61,651 bases of DNA, taken from Acidobacteriota bacterium. GTDB taxonomy: Bacteria > Acidobacteriota > Terriglobia > Terriglobales > Acidobacteriaceae. The translations under genes were made by a program, and so were the position numbers. Every line of letters starts with the position of its first letter. Position 1 is the first letter of the stretch. The notes beneath the pieces were generated by a model. That model had not been told where the DNA came from and did no database searches. It saw nothing but the letters and a program-made list of their open reading frames with translations. Shown one piece after another: positions 1-8,635 of this stretch. The DNA is taken from positions 1-61,651 of the forward strand of contig QIAA01000173.1 of the NCBI GenBank assembly GCA_003224905.1. The letters are read 5' to 3'.

Positions 1-141
1 TCCGATTGCTTACTTCGACTCGTGCGGTCTTCCCCGGTTGCTGGACGTCCTCTAGCTTAACCGAACTGAACCGCCGTATGCGGACCCGCATGTACGGTGG
101 TGTGGCAGGGGAGAGTGGGTGACCACTCCCCCTATGCCGAT
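1..141 (+). ncRNA. Group II intron, 3' end (domains V and VI)
   Basis: Seen: about 70-98 folds as a group II domain V. A 9-bp lower stem (ACCGCCGTA with TACGGTGGT) is followed by a 2-nt TG bulge and a short upper stem (TGCG/CGCA) with a 4-nt loop. The CGC triad at the base is of the bacterial class C type. A second hairpin (about 107-133, GGGGAG../..CTCCCC) is domain VI; an A eight bases from the 3' end suits the branch point, and the intron should end at ..GCCGAT near 141. The rest of the intron and its reverse transcriptase lie before the window. No coding is evident in 1-60. Strand follows from the domain V orientation. Confidence 0.82.
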
Positions 142-179
142 TAGGGCAGTTCTTGATTCCCGGTTCTCAGTTCTCAGAC

Positions 180-1634
180 ATGATCAAGAGAGTCACATGT
201 ACGTTGCTGATGCTAGCGAACGCGGCAACGGCGACAACGTATTACGTTGATCCCGCCGGCAGCAATGCTAATGACGGGCTATCGCCTGCGACTGCCTGGC
301 GGACTCTGCTGAAAGTGGGGATTTCGAGTTTTCAGCCCGGTGATGTCATCCGGTTCAAGCGTGACGGGGTTTGGAACGAATGGCTCACGCCACCTTCAAG
401 CGGGACGGCCGGAAACGTGATCAAGTTCGATGCTTACGGGAACGGGCGGCCACCCGAGTTTACTGGGCTATACGCAACAAAGATTGGAGATTGGACGAAT
501 ACATCTGCAAACATCTGGCAAGCTACGCTTTCTGCAACGCAACCGATCTCGCAGTTGAAATTTGTGCAGTTCGGAACGATTTGGGGAAGCTCCCAAGCTT
601 CGCAAGATTCTCTGGCACATAATCGCGATTGGTACTACGACGCGACCAGTCAGATTCTTTACGTGTACTCGTCAGCCGGAAATCCGGTCAGCAGTTTCGG
701 ATCGGTCAGTCCGGTCATTTTGAGCGGGCAGGCGCTGGTCAATCTGAATGGCGCGAGCTATATCGAGATTCAGCACATCAAGATGGATTGGTACGACGCC
801 TACGGAGTGCAGGTCCAGGGCGGAAGCGACCACATCTGGCTGGCAAACATGATGGCAGACAGCCAGGTACCCAATGGGGCGGTGCCGATCGGGTTTTACG
901 TTCATCCCAGCGGATCGGCAGGAGACATCCACATCTGCAACACGGACGCGCACCGCAACTACATCGGCTACCGCTTTGATGGAACGGCATCGGCGATCGA
1001 GTTAAAAAACTGCCGCGGTTACGCAAACCGGACTTATGGCTTGATGGATAACACGGGAGCTGTGACTTACTCCTACTGCCACTTTTATGCCAACAACATT
1101 GCGACGGGGGTCTCGACTGATATTACCGGCACAGCGGGTCCGATTTATGGCGGCAACAATCTTGCCGCAGATACTCCTCCCAAAGTGCCGGGTTTTCTAC
1201 GATATCCGGCGCGGATCAGTCTGACATATGACGATCCAGGATTGATCAACGGTTCGCATCAATATATCCAGTCACTCTTGCCGACGTTTCGCGCCAAAGG
1301 CGTGCCATTGAGTATTGCTGTCGTCACAGGGTATGACCTGTCGCAGCAACTGGTGCCAACTTTTCAGTCATGGGTTGACGCGGGTTGGGACGTGAACTGC
1401 CATTCCGCATCGCATCAGTATTTCGTGTTTCCGAACGCATTCACACTTCAGTACACCGGGACGGCTGCATCGAGCGTGACTCTCTCGATCGCGAACAAGC
1501 ACCTGACGATCACGGCTCCTGGCGATCCGAATGCGCAGGTGAGCTGGGACCTGAGTTCATCGGGTACTGATCTGGTCCCAACGGGGCTCGACACACTTGG
1601 TGGTGTCGTCTTTACGCTGAACCAGCGGGACTGA
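180..1634 (+). CDS. Secreted beta-helix / polysaccharide-deacetylase-like protein, frame-broken 5' part
   Basis: The start at 180 was preferred to an earlier in-frame codon because it gives a proper signal peptide (MIKRVTCTLLMLANAATA) followed by YYVDPAGSNANDG, the usual N-terminus of secreted right-handed beta-helix proteins. Roughly residues 20-330 are beta-helix-like. The last ~130 residues (RISLTYDDPG, CHSASHQ) resemble the start of a NodB-type polysaccharide deacetylase. The frame closes at 1632-1634, yet deacetylase-like sequence continues in the +1 frame from 1642. This looks like one gene split by a frameshift. It begins about 40 nt after the group II intron end. Exact substrate unknown. 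Confidence 0.6.
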   Translation: MIKRVTCTLLMLANAATATTYYVDPAGSNANDGLSPATAWRTLLKVGISSFQPGDVIRFKRDGVWNEWLTPPSSGTAGNVIKFDAYGNGRPPEFTGLYATKIGDWTNTSANIWQATLSATQPISQLKFVQFGTIWGSSQASQDSLAHNRDWYYDATSQILYVYSSAGNPVSSFGSVSPVILSGQALVNLNGASYIEIQHIKMDWYDAYGVQVQGGSDHIWLANMMADSQVPNGAVPIGFYVHPSGSAGDIHICNTDAHRNYIGYRFDGTASAIELKNCRGYANRTYGLMDNTGAVTYSYCHFYANNIATGVSTDITGTAGPIYGGNNLAADTPPKVPGFLRYPARISLTYDDPGLINGSHQYIQSLLPTFRAKGVPLSIAVVTGYDLSQQLVPTFQSWVDAGWDVNCHSASHQYFVFPNAFTLQYTGTAASSVTLSIANKHLTITAPGDPNAQVSWDLSSSGTDLVPTGLDTLGGVVFTLNQRD

Positions 1635-1641
1635 TCCAAAT

Positions 1642-3072
1642 ATGAAGAGCGCAGTGAAGAGCGAGGATCTGGCCGATGTGACCGCGCAGGACCTCAAGAG
1701 GGCACCGTACACGCTGATCTTGGACAAGTCGCAATTGATTACCGATGAACTCGCATGGTCCAAGGCATGGATGAACGCGAACCTTACTGGACTCGGCGGA
1801 GGGCACTCGGTTCATTTGACGTGGGCCGCCGAATCCGGAATCGATGGCTACAACGTCTATCGTTCTGCCACCAGCGGCGGACCGTACTCAAAGATTGCTG
1901 GTCCCCTCACGTCTCCTCAGTACACCGACTACGCGGTTAATCCGCAGCAGGTCTGGTATTACGTGGTGACCTCGCTGATCGGAACGAATGAATCGAATTT
2001 CTCGAGTGAGATCTCGGCAACGGTGCCCGGCACCTGGGTTTACGTATATCCCGGAAGCTTCGAGGACAGCTCGACTGAAGCAACGGCCGTGGCAGCGGGC
2101 TTTGCCGGAGCTCGTGGCTCTGGAGTGATGCAGCCCTCCCCCAGTGCTGCGACGGTGCTGAGCAGCGGAATCAATGTGCAGAACATTTTGAGCCAGGGAA
2201 TGGTGCCCAATTTTCAGAACCTGAGTGATGCGCAGCTCGCCAATAAGCTCCGCGCGCTGACCTTCAAATCCGCGGCGTGGGGAGTACCAATGGGGCTGTT
2301 CTTTCAGGTTCGGTACCGCGGAAGCGGCCGCGCAATCGCCCGTGTCCTGAACCAGGCCAGCATCGACGCGTACCACAATGGAAACGACGACGGGGTGCGC
2401 GGCGCGATTCGCCACATCAGTGCGCCCGCTCCAAGAACATCGGCAGATTGCGAGAATGCTGCCTTAGCCCTGCTCGACGATGCCACTGGCCCAGCCTGGT
2501 CGGGCGAGTACGAAACCTGGAGCGACTTTCTCCCTGGCAATGCGTCAGATATTTTTCCCGGCGATGCTCTCAACGTGCACGTGCCCTCACGCGGCGCTGC
2601 CTTCCACGCAATCGTTCGACAGATACAGATCGATGTAAAAGATCTTGCGGGCGAGCACTCGAAATACAAGATCGCCTTTGCCACCGACGCCGCACAGCCG
2701 CTCGCCTTCGATTTCGATTCGGGCAACACCTCTCTCCCGGTGAACCTGCCAGTCTTGACCACGGATCAAGTGGGATCGCTCTTCCTGGCTGACCTGACCA
2801 CCGCCCGAATCGCGCAACTCCCGACCTCGACCAGCGTCACCATCGACGCGGGAGTTGCGCCCCCTCCCGGCGGAGGCATCGAGGTCCGCTGGAGCGATTC
2901 CGGCTGGGGACCGGACAATGATCGAAACCTTGTTGGCCGCTTCTCCACCCAGACGTTTACCGTCCTGCGGCTGGGAAGCGTACAGAATTATTTCTTGCGT
3001 CAGTACGACGCCTCGTCGCCGACACGGTATTCACGCTATTCCGCAGCCCTGCACCTCAACTATCCGCTATGA
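1642..3072 (+). CDS. Mosaic protein: deacetylase-like segments, FN3 domain, phage-tail-like C-terminus
   Basis: Residues 1-50 look like a continuation of the deacetylase region of the preceding frame. Residues ~52-132 are a fibronectin type III domain (HSVHLTWAAES, GYNVYRS, YYVVTS). About 133-220 return to deacetylase-like sequence (VYVYPGSFED, GARGSGVMQPS). From ~225 the protein changes to a segment with SADCENAALALLDDATGPAW and FPGDALNVHVPS that recalls phage tail or baseplate proteins. It has no signal peptide of its own, as expected if it is the 3' part of a broken gene. Its stop overlaps the next start (ATGA at 3069), implying translational coupling. Function uncertain; the domain mixture is inference from sequence style. 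Confidence 0.5.
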   Translation: MKSAVKSEDLADVTAQDLKRAPYTLILDKSQLITDELAWSKAWMNANLTGLGGGHSVHLTWAAESGIDGYNVYRSATSGGPYSKIAGPLTSPQYTDYAVNPQQVWYYVVTSLIGTNESNFSSEISATVPGTWVYVYPGSFEDSSTEATAVAAGFAGARGSGVMQPSPSAATVLSSGINVQNILSQGMVPNFQNLSDAQLANKLRALTFKSAAWGVPMGLFFQVRYRGSGRAIARVLNQASIDAYHNGNDDGVRGAIRHISAPAPRTSADCENAALALLDDATGPAWSGEYETWSDFLPGNASDIFPGDALNVHVPSRGAAFHAIVRQIQIDVKDLAGEHSKYKIAFATDAAQPLAFDFDSGNTSLPVNLPVLTTDQVGSLFLADLTTARIAQLPTSTSVTIDAGVAPPPGGGIEVRWSDSGWGPDNDRNLVGRFSTQTFTVLRLGSVQNYFLRQYDASSPTRYSRYSAALHLNYPL

Positions 3073-3374
3073 ACGAGTTCAACGATGACAACCCGGAATG
3101 TCGCGTCGCTGCAGGCAGACAGCCGCTCGTAGTGCGGGTCACGGATCACGACTTCCAGCACGAGTGCCTGGAAAAACTCAGCCGGCTGGAGACCAAGATG
3201 GAAATGCTGGTGGGCACGCACCAGCCCGGCCGCATGAAGCTGGCAGAAGACCGAATCACCGTGTTAGAGCGCAGCGAAATCCGCCGCAGCGTGTATGACC
3301 GCATCGTCAACGCCGTGATGACGGCCGTAATCAGCCTGGCGATTGCCCTGCATGATCGATGGTGGGGAAAGTAG
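3069..3374 (+). CDS. Small coiled-coil/membrane protein, XhlA/holin-like
   Basis: A 101-residue protein with a polar, helix-forming middle (residues ~30-75, rich in L, E, K and R with heptad-like spacing) and one C-terminal hydrophobic segment (IVNAVMTAVISLAIAL) ending in DRWWGK. This plan, a cytoplasmic coiled coil plus a C-terminal membrane anchor, matches XhlA-type phage lysis accessory proteins. The start overlaps the upstream stop (ATGA). Together with its neighbours it suggests the leftover end of a phage tail/lysis module. No direct evidence of lysis activity. Confidence 0.45.
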   Translation: MNEFNDDNPECRVAAGRQPLVVRVTDHDFQHECLEKLSRLETKMEMLVGTHQPGRMKLAEDRITVLERSEIRRSVYDRIVNAVMTAVISLAIALHDRWWGK

Positions 3375-3438
3375 GTCAGTGCCAGCGTCTGATCTTCAGA
3401 AACATATTTTTCAACAACCAATCAAAGGAGAAACAGCA

Positions 3439-3702
3439 ATGGAATTTCTTTCCAAGCTGCTGCAGGGAATTTCTTTTCTTCCAGCAGTGATAAGCGGAAT
3501 TGAAGGCCTTTTCGGAGGCCGCTCAGGAGCTCAGAAAAAAGATGCGGCCCTGTCCTTCGTGCAAGCGGCGCTCTCCATGAGCGATGCGGTCACAAATCGT
3601 CAGATCGTCGATGAGGAGAAGTTCAAACAGGGCCTCAGCAAATTGATTGACGGCACCGTGGATTGTTTGAACGCGTCAGTGTGGAGAAAGACAGCCCAGT
3701 GA
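3439..3702 (+). CDS. Small hypothetical protein of the phage-like module
   Basis: An 87-residue protein. The start at 3439 is chosen because AAAGGAG lies eight bases upstream at 3424-3430; a longer reading from 3343 overlaps the previous gene and has no such site. The N-terminus (MEFLSKLLQGISFLPAVISGIEGLFGG) is amphipathic or hydrophobic and glycine-rich, followed by a charged helical part. I do not recognise the family. Position after the holin-like gene suggests a small phage-type accessory protein, but this rests on context only. Confidence 0.5.
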   Translation: MEFLSKLLQGISFLPAVISGIEGLFGGRSGAQKKDAALSFVQAALSMSDAVTNRQIVDEEKFKQGLSKLIDGTVDCLNASVWRKTAQ

Positions 3703-3715
3703 CTCTTTGCACCTC

Positions 3716-4993
3716 CTACCCGATCTCCTCGCTCCAGCTCTCCAGATTCTTCTTCACTAGCGCCATGAACTGATCGGCCACAGCGCCATCAACCAGTCGA
3801 TGGTCGTAGCCGAGAGTAAGGTGAACCACAGAGCGGATGGCAATTGAATCGTTGCCGTCGGCGTCTGTAACAACCAGCGGCACCTTGCTTATGCCGCCCA
3901 CTCCCATAATTGCCGAGTTCGGCTGGTTGATAATCGGCAGCCCAAACACGGCACCAAACTGGCCGGGATTAGTTATGGTGAAAGTCGAGCCTTCGACCTC
4001 TTCCGGCTTGAGTTTCTTGCTGCGAGCGCGTTCACCGAGATCGGTAATCCCGCGCTGCAAGCCGAGGAAATTGAGTTCGTCGGCATTCTTCAAGACCGGC
4101 ACGATCAGACCCCAGTCCAGCGCGACAGCAATTCCCATATTCACGTGCCGATGATAGCGAATGCTCTCGCCCTCTATCGAAGCATTCACAATGGGGAACT
4201 GCTGCAGCGCAATGATGGCGGCACGGACGAAGAATGGCATGAACGTCAGTCGCGCTCCATGCCGTTGCTCAAAGACAGCTTTCGTTCTGTTGCGCAAGCT
4301 CACAATTCGGCTCACGTCAACCTCGAACATGCAGTGCACATGAGCGCTGGTCCGCCGCGATTCAACCATGCGCTGCGCGATGATCTTGCGCATCTGCGTC
4401 ATCGCCACCAGATCCCCAGGAATGGCCGCAGGGGCTGGAACTGGGGCCTGAGCTGGCGCCGTCACAGCAGTAGGTGCCGGAGCAGCAGCCTGGCCTCTTT
4501 CAAGAAAAGCCATGATGTCCTGCTTAGTAATGCGCCCGCCGAGTCCGGTGCCCTGCACTTGAGAAAGATTTACATTGTGCTCACGCGCAATCTTTCGCAC
4601 CAGCGGAGAGGAACGAGCGTGCTCGCCCTCCTCATGCGCGGCCGGTGCCGATTCCTGAACTGTCGCAGGCTGCGCCTTCGGAGGGGGAGGTTCCTTCTTT
4701 TCAGGAGCTGCTGGCGCTGGTGGTGCGGCCTTGGCCGGCGCAGCCGCGGGCTCTCCATCTGCGCTGATGATGCCAACCACTGTGTTCACCTGAACAGTAG
4801 TGCCTTCTGCGACCTTGATGTCCTGAAGAACGCCTGATGCAGGCGATGGAATCTCAGCGTCAACTTTGTCCGTAGAAATTTCGAAGAGCGGCTCGTCCCG
4901 TTGGACTTTGTCTCCTGGCTTCTTCAGCCATTTGGTAATCGTACCTTCGACAATGGACTCGCCCATCTGGGGCATGACAATCTCAGTCGGCAT
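3716..4993 (-). CDS. pdhC: 2-oxoacid dehydrogenase E2, dihydrolipoyl acyltransferase
   Basis: Transfers the acyl group from lipoate to CoA in a pyruvate- or branched-chain-type dehydrogenase complex. Visible domains: one lipoyl domain (residues 1-78, lipoyl Lys43 in STDKVDA), an Ala/Pro linker, an E1/E3-binding domain (~127-165, SSPLVRKIAREHNV..GRITKQDI), and a catalytic domain with the active-site motif YDHRLVDGA (His398). The length of 425 is normal for a one-lipoyl E2. AAGGAG lies three bases before the ATG. E1 beta and E1 alpha lie upstream on the same strand; no E3 gene is in the window. Whether the substrate is pyruvate or a branched-chain acid cannot be settled from sequence alone. Confidence 0.9.
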   Translation of the reverse strand: MPTEIVMPQMGESIVEGTITKWLKKPGDKVQRDEPLFEISTDKVDAEIPSPASGVLQDIKVAEGTTVQVNTVVGIISADGEPAAAPAKAAPPAPAAPEKKEPPPPKAQPATVQESAPAAHEEGEHARSSPLVRKIAREHNVNLSQVQGTGLGGRITKQDIMAFLERGQAAAPAPTAVTAPAQAPVPAPAAIPGDLVAMTQMRKIIAQRMVESRRTSAHVHCMFEVDVSRIVSLRNRTKAVFEQRHGARLTFMPFFVRAAIIALQQFPIVNASIEGESIRYHRHVNMGIAVALDWGLIVPVLKNADELNFLGLQRGITDLGERARSKKLKPEEVEGSTFTITNPGQFGAVFGLPIINQPNSAIMGVGGISKVPLVVTDADGNDSIAIRSVVHLTLGYDHRLVDGAVADQFMALVKKNLESWSEEIG

Positions 4994-5068
4994 AGTCTCC
5001 TTCCACGTCCCGTATGCGGCGATTTGGGGCTGCGCAATCCATCATTATATATACGTGAAATTGAACCT

Positions 5069-5638
5069 CTAATCTCTGTCCTCGTGACCATGCCCATGCT
5101 CGTGCTCTTCGCCAGGCGCAGGCGGCGCAACTCCAAAGGATTTTTTCCAATACTCCTGAACTGCGGGCGAGAGCTTATCGAGGCGGGAGAGAAACGCAGT
5201 CACTTTCCAGATATCCTGCTCACCTAAAGCCTTGTTCCAGGCTGGCATTCCTGTATAGCGGACACCAGTGCGGATAGCGTAGAAAATGTGCCATTCTGGG
5301 TCATCGAGCGGTCGCAAGATCAGTTGGGGCGGCGGCGGGTAGAAGGAATGTTCCAGCGGACTGGGCTTCGTATCCAGCGTTCCGTGGCACACGGCGCAAT
5401 TCATGGTGTAGATCTTCATGCCGTCGATAATGTTTTCATCAGTCGGCGGCAACGGATTACTAACTCGCGGAGCGTGATGATCCATGGACGCGTCCATGGC
5501 ACTCATGGCAAAGCGCGATTCCCACCGCGGCGGAGTAGCATCAGCATTGGTGTGGATAAAGCCGAGCAGAGCGTAAGCCAAGCCGCCGAAGAGCAACACA
5601 AGAAGAGTAACCAGGACGCCAAGAATGAAGTTCCGCAT
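5069..5638 (-). CDS. Membrane-anchored monohaem cytochrome c
   Basis: An uncleaved N-terminal anchor (residues ~4-28) precedes a periplasmic class I cytochrome c domain with the haem site CAVCH (Cys81, Cys84, His85) and a distal Met candidate in YTGMPAW. The C-terminus is a short His/Glu/Gly tail (EEHEHGHGHEDRD) that could bind metal. GGAGG lies four bases before the ATG. The gene sits between DUF2007 and E2 of the dehydrogenase cluster. Such proteins usually carry electrons to or from a terminal oxidase or reductase; the partner here is unknown. No haem-handling genes are nearby. Confidence 0.88.
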   Translation of the reverse strand: MRNFILGVLVTLLVLLFGGLAYALLGFIHTNADATPPRWESRFAMSAMDASMDHHAPRVSNPLPPTDENIIDGMKIYTMNCAVCHGTLDTKPSPLEHSFYPPPPQLILRPLDDPEWHIFYAIRTGVRYTGMPAWNKALGEQDIWKVTAFLSRLDKLSPAVQEYWKKSFGVAPPAPGEEHEHGHGHEDRD

Positions 5639-5665
5639 CTTGCCTCCAGCATCGAAACCTTAAGC

Positions 5666-5905
5666 TTACAGATGATCTGGCGGGGCCGTCTGCCGCAGAA
5701 TCGCAACTGCGTCCTGCGCGTCTGACTCACGCACCCGCAGCTTGATCCCGCCGAGTATATGCGAATGCCATCCTGCGATGCGAAGCATGTTCTCATCCGC
5801 AGCAAAGCATTCGATGTCCGCAGATTCAAGCCGTGCGCGGGCCAGCAGGAATTCCGGCTCGTTGTAGAAAGTCGCGACCGTGACAAGTGTCTCGTGAAAA
5901 CTCAA
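5666..5905 (-). CDS. DUF2007 family small protein
   Basis: A 79-residue protein with the DUF2007 (putative signal transducing protein) pattern: FYNEPEFLLARARLESADIE, then a central WHSHILGGIKLRVRESDAQDA strand-helix unit. The family resembles a small alpha/beta fold of PII-like appearance and has no established biochemical role. Its start overlaps the stop of the E1 beta gene by 4 nt (ATGA), so it is translationally coupled to it. Confidence 0.8.
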   Translation of the reverse strand: MSFHETLVTVATFYNEPEFLLARARLESADIECFAADENMLRIAGWHSHILGGIKLRVRESDAQDAVAILRQTAPPDHL

Positions 5906-6876
5906 TACGCCTTCAACCTCCTCGCCTCACGAACTACATCACTCACCTTTGGAAGAAAGTATTCCTCCTGAGGAGGAGAAAATGGAACCGGCGTGTCCAG
6001 CGCAGTAACGCGAATGATAGGTCCATCGAGGTCGTCAAACGCTTCTTCATTGATGATCGCTGTGATCTCACCCGCCAGGCCGCCAGTGCGCGAATGCTCG
6101 TGAACGATGATTACTTTGTTCGTCTTCCGTACCGTCTCGATAATGGCCTCACGATCCAGTGGCGCGACCGTGCGAAGATCGAGAACCTCGATGTCAATTC
6201 CATCTTTCGCCAGGATCTCCGCCGCTTCCAGAGCGGTGTGCAGCATGGCCGCATAGGTAATTATGCTCAGATCGCGCCCTTCGCGCGCCCGGCGAGCTTT
6301 TCCAAGCGGAACCACGTAATCCTCTGTCGGCACCTCGCCCTTAATCCTGCGATACAGATATTTGTGCTCGAAGAAAACGACAGGGTTGTTATCGCGAATC
6401 GAAGCCTTAATCAGACCCTTGGCGTCATAAGCGGTTGCCGGGCAAACAACTTTCAGGCCGGGGTTGTGCACGAACCACATCTCCGGATTTTGCGAGTGAA
6501 ACGGTCCGCCATGGACATTGCCACCGCTTGGTCCGCGTAAAACCAGAGGCGCCGGCGCGCCCCAAAGATAATGCGTCTTGGCGACCATGTTGCTGATCTG
6601 GTTGAAGGCGCAGCCGATGAAATCCATGAACTGGAACTCGGCCACCGGGCGCATGCCGGTGAGAGACGCCCCAAACGCCGCGCCCACTATCGCCGACTCG
6701 GCAATCGGCGTGTCAATTACGCGTTCCGGTCCAAACCTGTCAATAAACCCATCGGTGACTTTGAATGCCCCGCCGTAGATACCAATATCTTCGCCGAGAC
6801 AAAAAACCGTGGGGTCGCGCTCCATCTCCTCCCAGATTCCCTGGCGAATGGCTTCGAGGTAGGTAAGCTGGGGCAT
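5902..6876 (-). CDS. pdhB: 2-oxoacid dehydrogenase E1 component, beta subunit
   Basis: Forms the alpha2beta2 thiamine-diphosphate E1 that decarboxylates the 2-oxoacid and acylates lipoyl-E2. Transketolase pyrimidine-binding domain at residues ~4-180 (LGEDIGIYGGAFKVTDG, DTPIAESAIVGAAFGAS) and transketolase C-terminal domain at ~195-315 (DLSIITYAAMLHTALEAAE, DLRTVAPLD). Length 324 fits the family. It is in the same orientation as E1 alpha, but separated from it by a glycosyltransferase and a cupin epimerase, which is unusual for an E1 pair. Confidence 0.93.
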   Translation of the reverse strand: MPQLTYLEAIRQGIWEEMERDPTVFCLGEDIGIYGGAFKVTDGFIDRFGPERVIDTPIAESAIVGAAFGASLTGMRPVAEFQFMDFIGCAFNQISNMVAKTHYLWGAPAPLVLRGPSGGNVHGGPFHSQNPEMWFVHNPGLKVVCPATAYDAKGLIKASIRDNNPVVFFEHKYLYRRIKGEVPTEDYVVPLGKARRAREGRDLSIITYAAMLHTALEAAEILAKDGIDIEVLDLRTVAPLDREAIIETVRKTNKVIIVHEHSRTGGLAGEITAIINEEAFDDLDGPIIRVTALDTPVPFSPPQEEYFLPKVSDVVREARRLKAY

Positions 6877-6913
6877 AAGTATTCCCGCAACTGCAAATCA
6901 TAGCAGCCCCTGC

Positions 6914-7828
6914 TTATTCGTTTTGTATGGATAATTCAGGCAGCCCGCGCAGTGAGCGGACACGCTGCCGCCAACGTTCGTGCCTGCGGACGAGGTAGTC
7001 GGAAAGCGGCCAGCGATCGAATCCGTACCATTCGGCCGCGGTCTTCTGAACGGCATGGATACAAGCCTTCGCCGACTTCCAAACCGTCTGATTTTCCTTC
7101 TCTCGCGCGTAGGTAAAGACCAGTTTTGTGAGCAGCTGCGCCTGCAGCCCGCGTGGATCCTGCTGCATGACTTTTAAGTAGTCAGGCTGGGGATGCCCGT
7201 CCTGCCGAGCGTATGTTTTCCATAGAGGCGAAGGAAATTTCAGCACGCTGATTTCATTTGTACAGGCGAAGTGGCAGCCTGCCCCGTAGGCGCGCCGCTG
7301 GAAAACAAAATCAACTCCTCCGATTTGATTCTGCGGGTCCGGCCACGGACCGCATTTTCCCGCAACTTCCCGCCGATGCAGCCAGCTTGATGGCGGAATG
7401 AAACGCGTCGCGTAAGTACCTCTGACGCCAGGAGTGCCAACCGCCCACATCGGCCCCTCCGGGCCGATCCAGGCAGTGACAGCATGAACCAAATCTGCGG
7501 CTGCACATTCCAATGTCGAGACCAGCGTCGCCAGGTGCCAGGGCAACCACAAGTCGTCCTGCCCGAGGTACGCGATGTACTCGCCTCCTGCCCGGCGCAA
7601 GCCCTCATTGTTGGGAGCGCTCTGGGTCCCGGCGTGATTCGGCAGATTCACCCAATGAAAACGTTCATCCCCGAATCCGCGCACGATGCACTCACTGTCA
7701 TCCGTGCAGCAATCGCCGACAATCAAGGCTTCAAAATCTGCAAAGCTCTGATCTCGCAAGCTGGCGAGCGCGCATTTCAGCGTACGACTGCTGTTGTAAG
7801 CCGCAGTAATTACCGTGACCGCAGGCAT
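6914..7828 (-). CDS. Family 2 glycosyltransferase
   Basis: A cytoplasmic GT-A glycosyltransferase: VTVITAAYNSSRTLKCALASLRDQS at the N-terminus, the nucleotide-sugar and metal site near GQDDLWLPWHLA, and NEGLRRAGGEYIAYL. Length 304 is normal for GT2. No membrane segments. It follows a sugar-epimerase-like cupin gene with only 3 nt between them, so the two are probably one transcriptional unit. Donor and acceptor unknown. Its position inside the dehydrogenase gene cluster is odd and may reflect insertion of a glycan gene pair. Confidence 0.85.
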   Translation of the reverse strand: MPAVTVITAAYNSSRTLKCALASLRDQSFADFEALIVGDCCTDDSECIVRGFGDERFHWVNLPNHAGTQSAPNNEGLRRAGGEYIAYLGQDDLWLPWHLATLVSTLECAAADLVHAVTAWIGPEGPMWAVGTPGVRGTYATRFIPPSSWLHRREVAGKCGPWPDPQNQIGGVDFVFQRRAYGAGCHFACTNEISVLKFPSPLWKTYARQDGHPQPDYLKVMQQDPRGLQAQLLTKLVFTYAREKENQTVWKSAKACIHAVQKTAAEWYGFDRWPLSDYLVRRHERWRQRVRSLRGLPELSIQNE

Positions 7829-7831
7829 GGA

Positions 7832-8398
7832 CTAGGCGCCGGATCCGTCCGCAAATGCAAACGGAATGAGGTCGTTCTTCACCGCAAGACGATACTTATC
7901 GGGATCAGCATGGTTGTAAGGCCGGCTAGGCAGATTAATAAAGGAAGCGTCGTCCGTGCCTATGTTCTTGAGAGCGTGAAAAACTCCTTTGGGAATGATC
8001 ACGAGGCCGCGGTTCCGCTCGCTCATGACGAAGACGTTCAGCATGCGGTACGTGTGCGAATCGGGACGATCGTCGAATAAGGCAATTCGTATCACGCCAC
8101 GTAGGAAAAAGAGGCGATCATCCTGCAGTTTGTGCAGCACCCATCCCTTTACCCGTCCCGGGCGGATGGAGACGAAGTAGGCATACACTAGAGGTTGGGA
8201 ATGAATTCCCCATTCGGGACTATAGATCTCCATCAGTTCACCGCGTTCATCCTCTTGTAAGGGCCTGCGGTGCACGACCACGCCCGTAATCCGCGGAGAA
8301 ATGGGCTCGCCCCCAGGTAAAACCGTTTGTCGATCCTTTACCAGTGCTGCTCCGGACTTCAGTCCCCGCGCGCCTTCTTCACAGATTGAGAGCGTCAT
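7832..8398 (-). CDS. dTDP-4-dehydrorhamnose 3,5-epimerase-like cupin
   Basis: A 188-residue cupin of the RmlC superfamily. Features include RGELMEIYSPEWG, VKGWVLHKLQDDRLFFLRGVIRIALFD and GLVIIPKGVFHALKNIG, matching the sugar-nucleotide epimerase jelly roll with conserved His positions. Expected role: epimerising or isomerising a 4-keto nucleotide sugar for a surface glycan. Followed immediately by the GT2 gene. No rmlA, rmlB or rmlD gene is nearby, so the true substrate may differ from dTDP-rhamnose precursors. Confidence 0.75.
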   Translation of the reverse strand: MTLSICEEGARGLKSGAALVKDRQTVLPGGEPISPRITGVVVHRRPLQEDERGELMEIYSPEWGIHSQPLVYAYFVSIRPGRVKGWVLHKLQDDRLFFLRGVIRIALFDDRPDSHTYRMLNVFVMSERNRGLVIIPKGVFHALKNIGTDDASFINLPSRPYNHADPDKYRLAVKNDLIPFAFADGSGA

Positions 8399-8562
8399 GC
8401 CATGCCTCCGTTGCCAATGTATCCAGGGATTGCCGGTCGTGCTGAAGTATTAAGCAAAGTTAACCCTTCAAAGACCTGGTTAAATTTGTTTAGCAAATGG
8501 CAGGCCGATATAGGACTTTTTTGCGAAAAAGCGCGCACCTCAGGACGTACGAGCGCTCAAAG

Positions 8563-8590
8563 TTCTCCTCTGTTTCCTCTGTGGTTAAAG
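8563..8590. repeat. Degenerate CTCTG(T/G)-type intergenic repeat
   Basis: Two imperfect copies of TTCCTCTGT end in CCTCTGTGGTTAAA. A similar tract, CCTCTGTGCC repeated and ending CCTCTGTGGTAA, occurs at about 41617-41647. The shared tail in two unrelated intergenic spots suggests a dispersed low-complexity repeat. The gap 8399-8635 holds nothing else I can name. Confidence 0.4.
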
Positions 8591-8635
8591 GGGTTCTGGT
8601 GCGGACAGAGAAACTGGTGTGAAACTCACGGCGAT

